Below, one piece after another: positions 1 through 8,740 of a stretch of DNA of 64,000 nt. Origin of the DNA: Mesorhizobium sp. Pch-S (GTDB taxonomy: Bacteria > Pseudomonadota > Alphaproteobacteria > Rhizobiales > Rhizobiaceae); NCBI RefSeq assembly GCF_004136315.1, contig NZ_CP029562.1, positions 6,223,501-6,287,500 of the forward strand, in the 5' to 3' direction. The position numbers and the translations under genes are program-made. Below the pieces are notes generated by a model. It worked only from the letters and a program-made list of their open reading frames with translations, had not been told where the DNA came from and ran no database searches. Every line of letters begins with the position of its first letter. The first letter of the stretch is position 1.

Positions 1-1592
1 GATGTGCGCACGGTCGATCCAGCCAAACCGAAGGTGCAGGCCTTCGCCGTGGAGGACGGAAAATTCGTAGCCATAGGCGGCAATGACGAGATCAAGGCGC
101 TAGCCGACAGCAGCACCAGCATCATCGATGCTGGCGGCAAAACAGTGACGCCTGGTTTCATTGACGGACACACCCATCTGACTTCCGGCATGGATATGGT
201 TGTCGGTGTCGATCTCTCCTACATCCCGGACAAGAAGACCTGGCTCGAAAAGATCAAGGAAGCCGATGCCCGCCTGCCGAAGGGCGCGTGGCTGACAGGC
301 GGTGGCTGGGACTACACGCTGGGCGAAGGCAAGCTGCCGACAAAGGAAGACCTCGACGCTGTCGTTCCCGATCGCGTTGTGATCCTGCGCGATATCGATT
401 TCCATTCGGTCTGGGTCAATTCCAAGGCGCTGGAGGTCGGCGACGTAACAGCGAAATCGGAGGTCAAGGAAGGTGGCCAGGTCCTGCTCAACGACAAGGG
501 AGTGCCAAGCGGCATTCTGCTCGAAGCCGCCGGAGAGCTTGTCGAAAAGCACCGGCCGGTAGCGACCGATGCCGAACGGCGTGCGGGCCTGCTGGAAACG
601 CTGAAATTTGCCAACAGTGTCGGCATCACCGCCGTCAACGACATGTCCGACCTTGGCGCGGTGCATGATTATGCCGCCCTTGTCGCGGACAGGAAGATGC
701 CGCTGCGCGTTGGTACGGATTCTTCGAAGGCGACCCGAAAAAGATCGCTGCGGCTGTCGCAGACCGGCAGGCGGTCGACAAGATCTCCGCCGAAAGCGGC
801 GAACAGGAGAAAAAGGGACCGCTGCTTAAACTCGGCTACACCAAGTCGGTGATGGATGGCGTTCTTTCCACCCGTACCGCCTATCTGCACGAGGACTATT
901 CGGACCAGAAGGGCTGGAAGGGCAAGCCGTTCGAGACGAAGGAAGAGCTCGCCGCAGCCATCCGCGCTTCCAACGAGAACGGTTTCCCGACGGCAGTGCA
1001 CGCGATCGGAGACGGTAGTGTCGGCCAGGTGCTCGATGCCTTCAAAGAAGCCTCCGTTCCACGCGCCCAGCCAAACCGGATCGAACATATCGAGGTTGTG
1101 GAGACCGCGGACATCAAGCGTTTCAAGGATCTCGGCGTCGTTGCCTCCATGCAGCCGAACCACGCCACCGGCACCATCGGCAAATACATCACCGAGCGCA
1201 TCGGCGAGAATCGCGAACCCAGAGCCTATGTCTGGCATTCCATGCTGGAAGCCGGAGTACCACTGGTGTTCGGCTCGGACTGGCCAACCTCTCCGCTCAG
1301 TCCCCTCACCCAGATCAATGACGCCGTCTTCCGCGAAAGCCCCTTCGGGCTGGGGAACGGACCATGGCATCCCGAGCAGGCGGTGAGTTTCGAGCAGGCG
1401 CTGTTTTCCTACACCCAGGCCGGAGCCAACATGACGCCATGGGGCGACCAGATCGGGTCGATCAGCGTCGGCAAATGGGCCGACTTCGTGATCGTCGATG
1501 GCACTCTTTCGGATCCGCTCGACCGCTCGATCCGCCAGCGCAAGGTCGAGGCGACCTACCTCGCCGGCAACGAAGTCTATCGCAAACCGTAG
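1..1592 (+). pseudogene. YtcJ-like metal-dependent amidohydrolase, 5'-truncated by window edge and frameshifted
   Basis: Amidohydrolase family 3 (YtcJ-like) enzyme; substrate unknown. The reading frame is open from base 1, so the start lies outside the window. Visible features are the metal-binding D-G-H-T-H motif near bases 166-180, a second-half H-A-I-G-D motif near 1000 and the F-G-S-D-W-P metal-binding aspartate near 1270. The frame breaks at about 709-711: codons up to the L-R-V before it are in frame 1, while W-Y-G-F-F-E and everything after continue in frame 3 to the stop at 1590-1592. One missing base explains this, and both halves keep family motifs. The lesion is therefore either recent or a sequence error. 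A hairpin follows the stop. The family call is firm; gene integrity is not. Confidence 0.85.
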
Positions 1593-1603
1593 CAACAACA
1601 GCA

Positions 1604-1632
1604 GACCTCCCGACACAAGACTTCGGGAGGTC
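1604..1632. terminator. Hairpin between convergent genes
   Basis: Ten-base perfect arms (GACCTCCCGA / TCGGGAGGTC) around a 9-base loop lie between the amidohydrolase stop and the stop of the converging isochorismatase gene. There is no T-tract, so it is a candidate bidirectional terminator only. Confidence 0.5.
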
Positions 1633-1672
1633 GCTTCCCGCCGGCACCAGCCTGCAGGAAAATCGCCCGTCG

Positions 1673-2293
1673 CTACCTGGCGACGCGCGGCAGATTCAAG
1701 ATCTGCTCGGTCGTCAGAATGTCACCGAAAGTATCGTCGATCGAAGCCAACGCTGCGCGATGCAGCGTGTCGTGAGCAATGGTCTGGTCATTGCCGGTAT
1801 CGAGATCGCGTGTTGCGCAGGCGTCTTCCGCCACGATCACGGTGTAACCGAGCGGCACCGCGTCACGTGCAGCACCAGCCACGCAGGCGTGCGTCATCAG
1901 GCCGGTTATGATCAGCGTATCGACCCCGGATCGTTTCAGGCGCTGGTCGATGTCGGTTGTCGGAAACACGCTGACCGACGATTTGCGCAGGATGACATGG
2001 TTGGCTGCCGGCTGGCTGTCACGGTGGAATGCAGAGGCCTCGCTGTCTTCGGCGAAAACCGGGCTGCCAGCGGGGGTGACGTGCTGGACATGATAGACAG
2101 TGGTGCCTTCGGCGTCGGCACGCTCGACAAGGCGCCGGGCATTATCCAGTGCCTTCGTGCCATCAGGGATCGGCATCTTGCCGCTGAAATACTCGTTCTG
2201 GAAATCGATCACCAACAGGGCAGTCCTGGCAGGATCGAGATGCTCGGGTGCCGGCGCGCCGGCGATGGCGCGGATGGTTGGATGTTGTGCCAC
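1673..2293 (-). CDS. Isochorismatase-family cysteine hydrolase
   Basis: A 206-residue soluble hydrolase of the isochorismatase/nicotinamidase superfamily. The catalytic triad is visible: Asp in L-L-V-I-D-F-Q-N, Lys in I-L-R-K-S-S, and Cys in G-L-M-T-H-A-C-V, which also carries the usual cis-peptide region. The start is the GTG at 2293, because an AAGGAAAGGAAG ribosome-binding site lies just upstream and family homology begins there; longer in-frame extensions look non-coding. It is divergent from a GlxA-type regulator with 122 bp between the genes, an arrangement that often pairs regulator and target. The substrate cannot be read from the sequence. Confidence 0.85.
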   Translation of the reverse strand: MAQHPTIRAIAGAPAPEHLDPARTALLVIDFQNEYFSGKMPIPDGTKALDNARRLVERADAEGTTVYHVQHVTPAGSPVFAEDSEASAFHRDSQPAANHVILRKSSVSVFPTTDIDQRLKRSGVDTLIITGLMTHACVAGAARDAVPLGYTVIVAEDACATRDLDTGNDQTIAHDTLHRAALASIDDTFGDILTTEQILNLPRVAR

Positions 2294-2415
2294 GGAACTT
2301 CCTTTCCTTGCGTTTTCCGATGGCATCTGGTCCCAAAATCTGCAGATCGACAAAAGTGGCCTGAATGACAATATGTGATATGTTCTGGCCAACTTGTTCC
2401 GCCGGTCGTTTTCCA

Positions 2416-3384
2416 ATGCACACAATCGCCGTCGTCGCCTTCGAAGGCATCAGCCCGTTTCATCTCTCGGTGCCCTGCGTCGTGTTCGGCGACGATCTGC
2501 TGAAGCTCGGCGCACCACGCTACCGCCTGTTGATCTGCGGCGAGCAGATCGGGCCAGTTGCCACCATGTCCGGTTTTCGGATCGATGTGGAACACGACCT
2601 CACCAGACTGGCGGAAGCGGATACGATTATCGTGCCCGCCTGGCGTGATCCCGACGAGCGACCTTCGCGAGCGCTGCTGCAGGCGCTCCGGACGGCGCAT
2701 GCGCGCGGCGCACGCATGGTCGGCCTGTGCCTCGGCACTTTTGTCCTCGCCGAAGCAGGTCTGCTTGACGGGCGCACGGTGTCCACGCATTGGGCCTGGG
2801 CCGACGAGTTCGAGCGCGACCACCCGCATGTCGCCTTGAACCAGAACGCTCTTTACATCGACGACGGCGATATCCTGACGTCAGCCGGGACGGCCGCTGC
2901 TCTCGATTGCTGCCTGCATATAGTGCGCCGCGATCACGGTGCGGAGATCGCCAACCGTGTGGCGCGGCGCCTGGTGGTCGCACCACATCGTCATGGCGGC
3001 CAGGCGCAATACATCGAAAAGCCATTGCCGACGGGTGGCGACCAGGATCAGATCGGCACGGCAATCGGCTGGGCGATCGAGCATCTCCATGAACCTTTGA
3101 GCCTCGACCAGCTTGCGGCGCGCGCGGGCATGAGCCTGCGCAGCTTCACCCGGCATTTCCGCAACAAGACCGGCACGACCTTCACGCAGTGGTTGCTGAA
3201 CCATCGCCTCGCCGCAGCGCAACGCCTGCTGGAGACCGGATCGTGCTCGATCGACCATATAGCCGAGATGGCGGGCTTTGGCTCGACGGTGTCGCTGCGC
3301 CAGCATTTTACGCGAGCTTTTTCGATCTCGCCGGCCAGCTATCGCCGCCAGTTCCAGAAGAAACCTGCACGGGAAGATGCCTGA
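2416..3384 (+). CDS. GlxA-family transcriptional regulator (DJ-1/PfpI domain plus AraC HTH)
   Basis: A 322-residue regulator. Residues about 1-170 form a DJ-1/PfpI-like class I glutamine amidotransferase fold with the nucleophile-elbow sequence V-G-L-C-L-G-T-F. Residues about 220-315 form an AraC-type double helix-turn-helix, including L-D-Q-L-A-A-R-A-G-M-S-L-R and the C-terminal F-G-S-T-V-S-L-R-Q-H-F. The ATG at 2416 is preferred over the upstream one at 2365, because the family begins with this M-H-T-I-A-V-V-A-F segment. By family, it binds a small ligand and activates adjacent genes. The likely target is the divergent isochorismatase-type hydrolase gene. Confidence 0.85.
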   Translation: MHTIAVVAFEGISPFHLSVPCVVFGDDLLKLGAPRYRLLICGEQIGPVATMSGFRIDVEHDLTRLAEADTIIVPAWRDPDERPSRALLQALRTAHARGARMVGLCLGTFVLAEAGLLDGRTVSTHWAWADEFERDHPHVALNQNALYIDDGDILTSAGTAAALDCCLHIVRRDHGAEIANRVARRLVVAPHRHGGQAQYIEKPLPTGGDQDQIGTAIGWAIEHLHEPLSLDQLAARAGMSLRSFTRHFRNKTGTTFTQWLLNHRLAAAQRLLETGSCSIDHIAEMAGFGSTVSLRQHFTRAFSISPASYRRQFQKKPAREDA

Positions 3385-3519
3385 CCACGAGAACGCCCTC
3401 TCCGTCCCCCGACCATTCTCCTCCAGGCAGGCCCGGCAGCTTGACTTAGGCAGGTCTGTCGTCTGTTGATACGCACGGGCGGGTTCAAAGGACGAATTGA
3501 CGGGAGGTATATTCTTCAG

Positions 3520-4608
3520 ATGAAACGTTTCATCGCGATTTTACTGGCTGCTGCGGGATCGGTGCTGGCGTCCATGGCCAACGCCGCACCGGAGAAAATC
3601 ATTCTCGATACGGACTTCAGCACCATCGGCGACGATGGCCAGACACTCATCATGGCGGCGCAATTGCAACAAGAAGGGATGATCGACCTGCTCGGCGTCA
3701 CGGTGGTGACCGGCAACAACTGGCTCAAACAGGAGGTCGCCGATGCATTAAGGGCGGTCGAGCGCCTCGGGATCGACGAGAAGGTTGGCGTGTATGCCGG
3801 GGCAAACCTTCCACTCGTCCACGATCCACGCAGTTTCGAACACGAACGTGCGCTGTTCGGCTTCGGCGAAAGCTACAAGACTGCATTCCATCGTCCGCAA
3901 CCGACCGACAAGGATCTGATTGCCCCACCGGACGGCTTTGCCACCAGGGCGAAGTTACGGCAGGAAAACGCCGTCGATTTCATTATCGATACGGTCAAGG
4001 CAAATCCCGGTGAAGTGTCGCTGCTGGTCATAGGTCCGGCCACCAACATCGCCCTCGCGATCCGCAAGAATCCGGAAATCGTGCCGTTGATCAAGCGGAT
4101 CGTCTACATGGCCGGCGCCGTTGACGTGAAAGGCAACACGACGCCAGCCGCTGAAATGAATGTCTGGATCGACCCGGAGGCTGCCCGCATCGTCATGCGA
4201 GAGCCCATCGCGCAAGCCCTCATCCCGCTCGACGTCACCGACATCACCCAGATCGGGAAAGCGGAATTCGACCGCATCGTCGCCAAGGAAGGACCCGTGC
4301 AGAAACTGCTGGGCGACAGCTGGATGGCCAAGCGCTTCGCCAAGGATGCCAACGCCAAGGCAAATGTGTTCGACACGCTGGCGCTTGCCTACCTTGTCGA
4401 CCCGACTTTCGCGACCAAGGTCGAAGACCTCTTCATCGATGTGGATATCGCCTACGGTCCAAGCTATGGCCGTACGCTCGGCTACTGGAAAGAGCAGCCG
4501 ACACCGCTCCTGCAAAAGGTGAAGGTGGTGAAGGAGTTCGACAACAAACGCTTCAATGACTTCTACGTCGACCTGCTCACCAGACCGGTTCCCGTTGCGA
4601 AAGACTAG
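3520..4608 (+). CDS. Exported nucleoside hydrolase family protein
   Basis: A 362-residue member of the inosine/uridine-preferring nucleoside hydrolase family, which cleaves the N-glycosidic bond of ribonucleosides. The start has a GGGAGG ribosome-binding site. The first 22 residues form a signal peptide ending A-N-A-A, so the protein is probably periplasmic. The calcium-binding aspartate motif appears as L-D-T-D-F-S-T-I-G-D-D instead of the usual D-T-D-P-G-I-D-D. The C-terminal motif reads N-V-F-D-T-L-A, where canonical enzymes have H-D-P, so the catalytic histidine position is Phe. This may mean altered substrate or weak activity. It stands alone and is followed by a strong hairpin. Confidence 0.8.
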   Translation: MKRFIAILLAAAGSVLASMANAAPEKIILDTDFSTIGDDGQTLIMAAQLQQEGMIDLLGVTVVTGNNWLKQEVADALRAVERLGIDEKVGVYAGANLPLVHDPRSFEHERALFGFGESYKTAFHRPQPTDKDLIAPPDGFATRAKLRQENAVDFIIDTVKANPGEVSLLVIGPATNIALAIRKNPEIVPLIKRIVYMAGAVDVKGNTTPAAEMNVWIDPEAARIVMREPIAQALIPLDVTDITQIGKAEFDRIVAKEGPVQKLLGDSWMAKRFAKDANAKANVFDTLALAYLVDPTFATKVEDLFIDVDIAYGPSYGRTLGYWKEQPTPLLQKVKVVKEFDNKRFNDFYVDLLTRPVPVAKD

Positions 4609-4614
4609 AGGGCC

Positions 4615-4634
4615 GCGCGTCCTTTTGGACGCGC
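4615..4634 (+). terminator. Hairpin after nucleoside hydrolase gene
   Basis: A perfect 8-bp stem (GCGCGTCC / GGACGCGC) with a TTTT loop starts 6 bases after the stop codon. No T-tract follows, so termination is likely but not certain. Confidence 0.55.
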
Positions 4635-4641
4635 AAAGGTC

Positions 4642-4712
4642 GCTCTAGCACTTTGAATTTGCGCATGATCCTTTCCGAAAATCGATTCCGATTGTCGGGG
4701 TCATGCCTAGGC
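4642..4712. repeat. Rhizobial-type intergenic inverted-repeat element
   Basis: The segment carries interrupted inverted complementarity: GCATGATCC... and ...GGGTCATGC flank a core of CCGAAAATCG / CGATTCCG. CTAG lies near both ends. It fits the type of short dispersed palindromic element common in Mesorhizobium and related genomes, often near gene ends. No gene is seen in the rest of the 4609-4914 gap. Family membership is from memory of such repeats, not from a search. Confidence 0.5.
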
Positions 4713-4914
4713 GCAAATCCAGGCAAAGGCTGCTGTCCAGGCGGCCTTTGCCGCCAGCCATCACATCCGGCCGGCGGAAGAAGATTGGCAAGATGATGTC
4801 TCCATCCTCGCGCGGAGGGAGCGACCTGGGTTCCCTTAAAGCGACGGATAATGCAGGATCGAATCGGTATCAGTTGCCCCCGTTTGATTTGCCCGAGACA
4901 GCCGCGAGATTTTC

Positions 4915-5709
4915 ATGAAGATCGTCACCTGGAACATCAACGGCGTACGCGCCCGCATCGAAAACCTCGTCCACTGGCTGGAAGAAAGCCAGCCAGACAT
5001 CGTCTGTCTCCAGGAGATCAAGACCGTCGACGAGCAGTTCCCGCGCCTCGAGGTGGAAGCGCTCGGCTACCATGTCGAGACGCACGGCCAAAAGGGTTTC
5101 AACGGCGTCGCCATTCTGTCGAAACTGCGCTTCGACGAGGTCAATCGCGGCTTGCCGGGCGACGACGCCGACGAGCATGCCCGTTTCATCGAGGGCGTGT
5201 TCTCCACCGACAAAGGCGCGCTGCGCGTCGTGTCGCTCTATCTGCCGAACGGCAATCCGATCAGCGATCCGGTGAAGTTTCCCTACAAACTCTCGTGGAT
5301 GGCACGGTTGGAGCGATGGGCCCGGCAGCGGCTGGCGCTGGAGGAGGCATTGGTGCTGGCTGGCGACTACAATGTCATTCCCGAAGCCATTGACGCCAGA
5401 AATCCTGAAGCATGGCTGGGCGACGCGCTGTTCCAACCAGAGACGCGACAGGCATTCCGGCGCCTGCTGAATCTTGGTTTCACCGAAGCCGTGCGCTCCG
5501 TTACCGATGCCCCGGGCGTCTATACGTTCTGGGATTACCAGGCCGGCGCCTGGCAGAAGAACAACGGCATCCGCATCGACCACCTGCTTTTGTCACCCGA
5601 GGCAGCGAACCGTTTCGCCGCGGCATCGATCGAAAAGCATGTTCGCGCGTGGGAAAAGCCGTCAGACCATGTGCCGGTGGCAGTGGACCTGACGCTCACT
5701 GCGGCGTGA
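4915..5709 (+). CDS. xthA: Exodeoxyribonuclease III (AP endonuclease)
   Basis: A 264-residue exonuclease III, a DNA-repair enzyme that cuts at abasic sites and degrades 3' ends. The family opening M-K-I-V-T-W-N-I-N-G-V-R is present. So are the metal-binding Glu in C-L-Q-E-I-K, the catalytic Tyr in L-Y-L-P-N-G, the D-Y-N segment (D-N in most relatives), the G-I-R-I-D-H-L-L motif and the C-terminal P-S-D-H-V-P-V catalytic Asp-His. Length matches the family. It is convergent with exoR, with 51 bp between the stops. Confidence 0.95.
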   Translation: MKIVTWNINGVRARIENLVHWLEESQPDIVCLQEIKTVDEQFPRLEVEALGYHVETHGQKGFNGVAILSKLRFDEVNRGLPGDDADEHARFIEGVFSTDKGALRVVSLYLPNGNPISDPVKFPYKLSWMARLERWARQRLALEEALVLAGDYNVIPEAIDARNPEAWLGDALFQPETRQAFRRLLNLGFTEAVRSVTDAPGVYTFWDYQAGAWQKNNGIRIDHLLLSPEAANRFAAASIEKHVRAWEKPSDHVPVAVDLTLTAA

Positions 5710-5760
5710 TCGCGCGAGCAAGCAGGCATCTGATAGTAAGCGGCTAGAAGCAGGCTACGA

Positions 5761-6591
5761 CTACTGCTCGGCCCCGGTGACACCCTTGGCCAGCATGTCA
5801 TCGGCCAGCGAGATGGCGGTGCGCCGATCGGCCTCGCCGGAAACCGCAAAAGCCTCTTCCTGCATGGAGCGAATCCACGGCTGATCGGCCGGTGTCGCGC
5901 GCGAAAGCGCGGCCGTCATCATGGCCAGCCCACGCACCACCTTGCCGCTCTGGAACAACAGGTTGCCAAGCGTTGCCTGTGCGCCGGCGTGCCCCTTTTC
6001 GGCGGCAAGCTGCAGCCAGCGGCCTGCTTGCCTGACGCTGGCCTTTGCACCGCCCTCGCCCTTCAGGAACATCTTGCCCAATTCGTACTGGGCATTCGGA
6101 TTGCGGTAGTTTGCGGCAGCGCGCGTGAAATACTCCTGCGCAGTCACAGGGTCTGCGCTGACGGGGCTGCCAGGGATGCCTTGCTTCAGGTAATCGCCCA
6201 AAGCAACCAGTGCATCCGAAACGTAGCTTTCTTCCGGCGAGCCGGGCTCGACATCCTGCTCGGCGATTTCAGAGAAGAACTTATAGGCCGCGTAGTCGTC
6301 CTGGGCGACGCCATCGCCCTCGGCATACATGCGCGCCAGCTTCCAGGTCGCACCGATCTGGCCGTTCTCGGCGGCATATTTATAGGCTTCAACAGCCTGT
6401 TCCTTGTGGCCGTTCTTGTAGGCCGAGAAGCCGAACTGAAAGACTTCCCATGGACTGGACTTCGGCTTCACGCCACTCTTGTCGTCGAAAACCTTTTCAT
6501 CGAAGGCAAAAGCCTGCCCCGCGGCGCCGAGGGTCGCCACCGCGACCAGCACCGTCAAAACAGAAGATCTTGCCAACTCACCAACCCGCAT
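5761..6591 (-). CDS. exoR: ExoR, periplasmic Sel1-repeat regulator of exopolysaccharide and motility
   Basis: A 276-residue exported protein with an N-terminal signal peptide ending at about residue 30 (A-F-A-F-D-E-K). Several Sel1-like (TPR-type) repeats follow, for example A-V-E-A-Y-K-Y-A-A-E-N-G and A-Q-Y-E-L-G-K-M-F-L-K-G-E-G. Composition and architecture match rhizobial ExoR. In the known system, ExoR sits in the periplasm, inhibits the sensor ExoS and so holds the ExoS-ChvI response (succinoglycan production up, flagella down) in check until it is proteolysed. ExoS/ChvI are not in this window. The ATG at 6591 fits the signal peptide; its ribosome-binding site is weak, and a possible small upstream ORF overlaps it by 14 bases. 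Confidence 0.85.
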   Translation of the reverse strand: MRVGELARSSVLTVLVAVATLGAAGQAFAFDEKVFDDKSGVKPKSSPWEVFQFGFSAYKNGHKEQAVEAYKYAAENGQIGATWKLARMYAEGDGVAQDDYAAYKFFSEIAEQDVEPGSPEESYVSDALVALGDYLKQGIPGSPVSADPVTAQEYFTRAAANYRNPNAQYELGKMFLKGEGGAKASVRQAGRWLQLAAEKGHAGAQATLGNLLFQSGKVVRGLAMMTAALSRATPADQPWIRSMQEEAFAVSGEADRRTAISLADDMLAKGVTGAEQ

Positions 6592-6808
6592 GGCTGCGCA
6601 TTTCTTTCGTGTCGCCCATGCGGACGATCGAACCCGTACCGGCCAGCGACTTCGCGGCCACACTTTTGCGCGGCGCATTGCGCTGAGACTCATATTCAGA
6701 TGAATTCTGCCACGCATTTTCGGCCAAACTGCGGTTGAAACCGCGCAGCGAAATGGCGGCCGCGCTGCGGTTCAACTGGCTGGCATTGATAAACACGCTG
6801 GCGTTCAT
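6578..6808 (-). CDS. Possible small protein translationally coupled to exoR
   Basis: A 76-residue open frame whose stop lies 14 bases inside exoR. The ATG at 6808 has a GCAGGA-like ribosome-binding site, codon third positions are mostly G/C as in real genes here, and exoR itself has a poor ribosome-binding site, so coupled translation is plausible. There is no signal peptide or recognised domain; the sequence is rich in Ser, Asn, Ala and Arg. It could equally be a chance frame in the exoR leader. No other gene is seen up to 7067. Confidence 0.3.
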   Translation of the reverse strand: MNASVFINASQLNRSAAAISLRGFNRSLAENAWQNSSEYESQRNAPRKSVAAKSLAGTGSIVRMGDTKEMRSHAGW

Positions 6809-7067
6809 TTCCATTCCTGCCGCGGCCATGCGGCCCATCCCTTGCGCCAACCGTCTTCGGTCTTGCCGGGGCCCTATCGAAGTGCTCCGGGTTTATGGCG
6901 GGAAATGGGCATCGCGTCCGTGTCGACTTCTTAGCCGATGGCTTGTTTCGAAACTGTTGCCGAAACGTCACAATTATGAATGGGTCCGTAGATGTTGCAT
7001 TTACGGCACGGGCCTACGCAGCGACGCAGCAAACTCCCCAGGCGATATCCCAACACGTGGAAGAAAC

Positions 7068-7098
7068 AAAAAAGCCGGGCACCCGGCCCGGCTTTTTT
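7068..7098 (-). terminator. Rho-independent terminator of the fadL-like gene
   Basis: A GC-rich stem (AGCCGGGC / GCCCGGCT) is flanked by A6 and T6, so it has a U-tract in either direction. It starts 16 bases beyond the stop of the minus-strand outer-membrane protein gene. Confidence 0.85.
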
Positions 7099-7114
7099 GT
7101 TCAAAATGAAGGAC

Positions 7115-8320
7115 TTACCACTTGATGCTGTAACCGCCGTTGAAAGCAATGGCGTAGCCCGACTTGACACCCTGGTTGGTGCCTGGAGCGTATTTGGTTT
7201 CCTCACCGGAGCCGAGATAGCTGAAGCCAATGCCGCCACGGAACTCGCCACCGATGCCGTCCTTGTAGGAACCGCCGACAGCCAGCGTATAGGTGTCACC
7301 AATGACGTCCCAGCCGGTGCCAACACCCTGGTCCCAGGTCAGGCTGGCGAAACCCGAAACGCTATCGTTGAAAGCATGGCCGACACCGCCGGTGACAGTC
7401 CAGCCATCCTTCCAGAAATACTTGTCCGAAGAGATGGTCACGCCGCCAATCTTGGAACGAACGTCGAGCGTGGTCAGCTGGCTCCAGTCGGTCCACTTGA
7501 CGCTACCGAACGCCAGCCAGCCCGGCGCGACGCCAGTCTGCAGTTTGAACTCGACGCTCTGTGGCAGATTGCCGACACCGATCGCATCCACCGGAACCGG
7601 TGCGTTCGGGCCAGCCTGCTGAATGATCTGGAGAAAACGGGCCTGAAGCGGCGTTCCCGCCGTTGCCTGGGCCAGCACCGCGGCCGGGGCTGTCAAACCA
7701 CCGTCTGCTCCATACTTCGTGCCCGAGCGGTACATGACCTGACCACGCAAGGCGATGTCCGGAATTTCATAGGCGGCGCCGATGCGGTAGCCATATTCCT
7801 GGCCCTTGAGATTCAGGGTAGCGTTGCCCAGGCCCAGTGCCGCGTAAGAGTTCACGCGATTGTAGTCGAACTTCTCCATGAAGCCGCCGCCAAGCACCCA
7901 GAGCTTGCCTGTGCCGACATCAAATCCGACACCGCAGGTCAGTGCCGATTCATAGGTCGTGAACTCTTCGGAAATCTTGCCGCTCAGCGTCGGAAAGTCA
8001 TACTTTGCGTTGCCGCCATTGTTGTTCACCAGCGTGCCGGCGCAACGCAGGTTTTCGGTCAGGTTGAACTTCACCGCAGCCGACGGAATGACATAGTCCT
8101 CGGCATAGTCGGTACCAACAAGCTTCGGATTGCCGTTCTTGTTGAACTTACGAGTCGGCGTCACATAAGTAACGCTCGAGCGCATGTTGAAGTTGCCCTG
8201 CTCGAAAAGGATATCCGTATCGGCCGAGCCGCGAGAGAAGCCGCCGGCGTTCGCCGAGCCGAACGTCGCCAGCGACATGCACCCTGCCCCCAGGAGCGCC
8301 TTGATACGTAGAGTGGTCAT
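7115..8320 (-). CDS. OmpP1/FadL-family outer-membrane transport protein
   Basis: A 401-residue beta-barrel of the FadL family, which moves hydrophobic compounds such as long-chain fatty acids across the outer membrane. The start at 8320 has a GGGGAGAG ribosome-binding site. A signal peptide (residues 1-25, ending A-N-A-G-G-F) is followed by the FadL-type R-G-S-A-D-T hatch region and many alternating amphipathic strands rich in Gly, Tyr and Phe. The last residue is Trp, a typical outer-membrane insertion signal. It is monocistronic, with its own terminator. The true substrate is unknown. Confidence 0.85.
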   Translation of the reverse strand: MTTLRIKALLGAGCMSLATFGSANAGGFSRGSADTDILFEQGNFNMRSSVTYVTPTRKFNKNGNPKLVGTDYAEDYVIPSAAVKFNLTENLRCAGTLVNNNGGNAKYDFPTLSGKISEEFTTYESALTCGVGFDVGTGKLWVLGGGFMEKFDYNRVNSYAALGLGNATLNLKGQEYGYRIGAAYEIPDIALRGQVMYRSGTKYGADGGLTAPAAVLAQATAGTPLQARFLQIIQQAGPNAPVPVDAIGVGNLPQSVEFKLQTGVAPGWLAFGSVKWTDWSQLTTLDVRSKIGGVTISSDKYFWKDGWTVTGGVGHAFNDSVSGFASLTWDQGVGTGWDVIGDTYTLAVGGSYKDGIGGEFRGGIGFSYLGSGEETKYAPGTNQGVKSGYAIAFNGGYSIKW

Positions 8321-8351
8321 GAAATTCTCTCCCCGGAAATTCGTGCACCAA

Positions 8352-8380
8352 GCTAGAGCCAATTCGCGTTAATGAGGCAA
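8352..8380 (-). promoter_or_regulatory. Candidate promoter of the fadL-like gene
   Basis: On the minus strand, TTGCCT (8380-8375) and TCTAGC (8357-8352) are separated by 17 bases and end about 30 bases before the start codon. The -10 is weak. Nothing else recognisable lies between here and the valS hairpin at 8691. Confidence 0.3.
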
Positions 8381-8690
8381 TAAGGAATTTCAAGGCGTAC
8401 AAGTACAGTTTTTTACTGTGACGCCGAATACACTGCGTATACTCGCCCTCACCCCAGGCCGAACACCAAAAAGCCACCATTTTTGAAGGCTGGCGCAGCA
8501 AAATCGCTGCTAAATTTGCGGGAAACACCCGAAAAAGCCGTATTTTACGGGATGCGAGCCCGCATTGTTACATTATGGCAACAATGCGGTTCAAAACTTT
8601 CCCTTTACGTCAATTGTGACGCTGCGGAATGCTGTTTCCGGGTGCCTGCGACCGTTTTGAAAGCACCGGACGCAACGTCAGAATCGCCTC

Positions 8691-8717
8691 TCCGGCAGGC
8701 AGATTCTGCCCGCCGGA
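8691..8717 (-). terminator. Hairpin downstream of valS
   Basis: A 12-bp stem with one wobble pair (TCCGGCAGGCAG / CTGCCCGCCGGA) and an ATT loop begins 24 bases after the valS stop. There is no U-tract on the minus strand. Confidence 0.45.
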
Positions 8718-8740
8718 TTCGGCGTCAATACCTGCCGGAC

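Noticed and set aside
1364..2368. 334-residue plus-strand open frame
   Set aside because: It spans the end of the amidohydrolase and the whole antisense of the isochorismatase gene; Arg/Gly-rich shadow composition.
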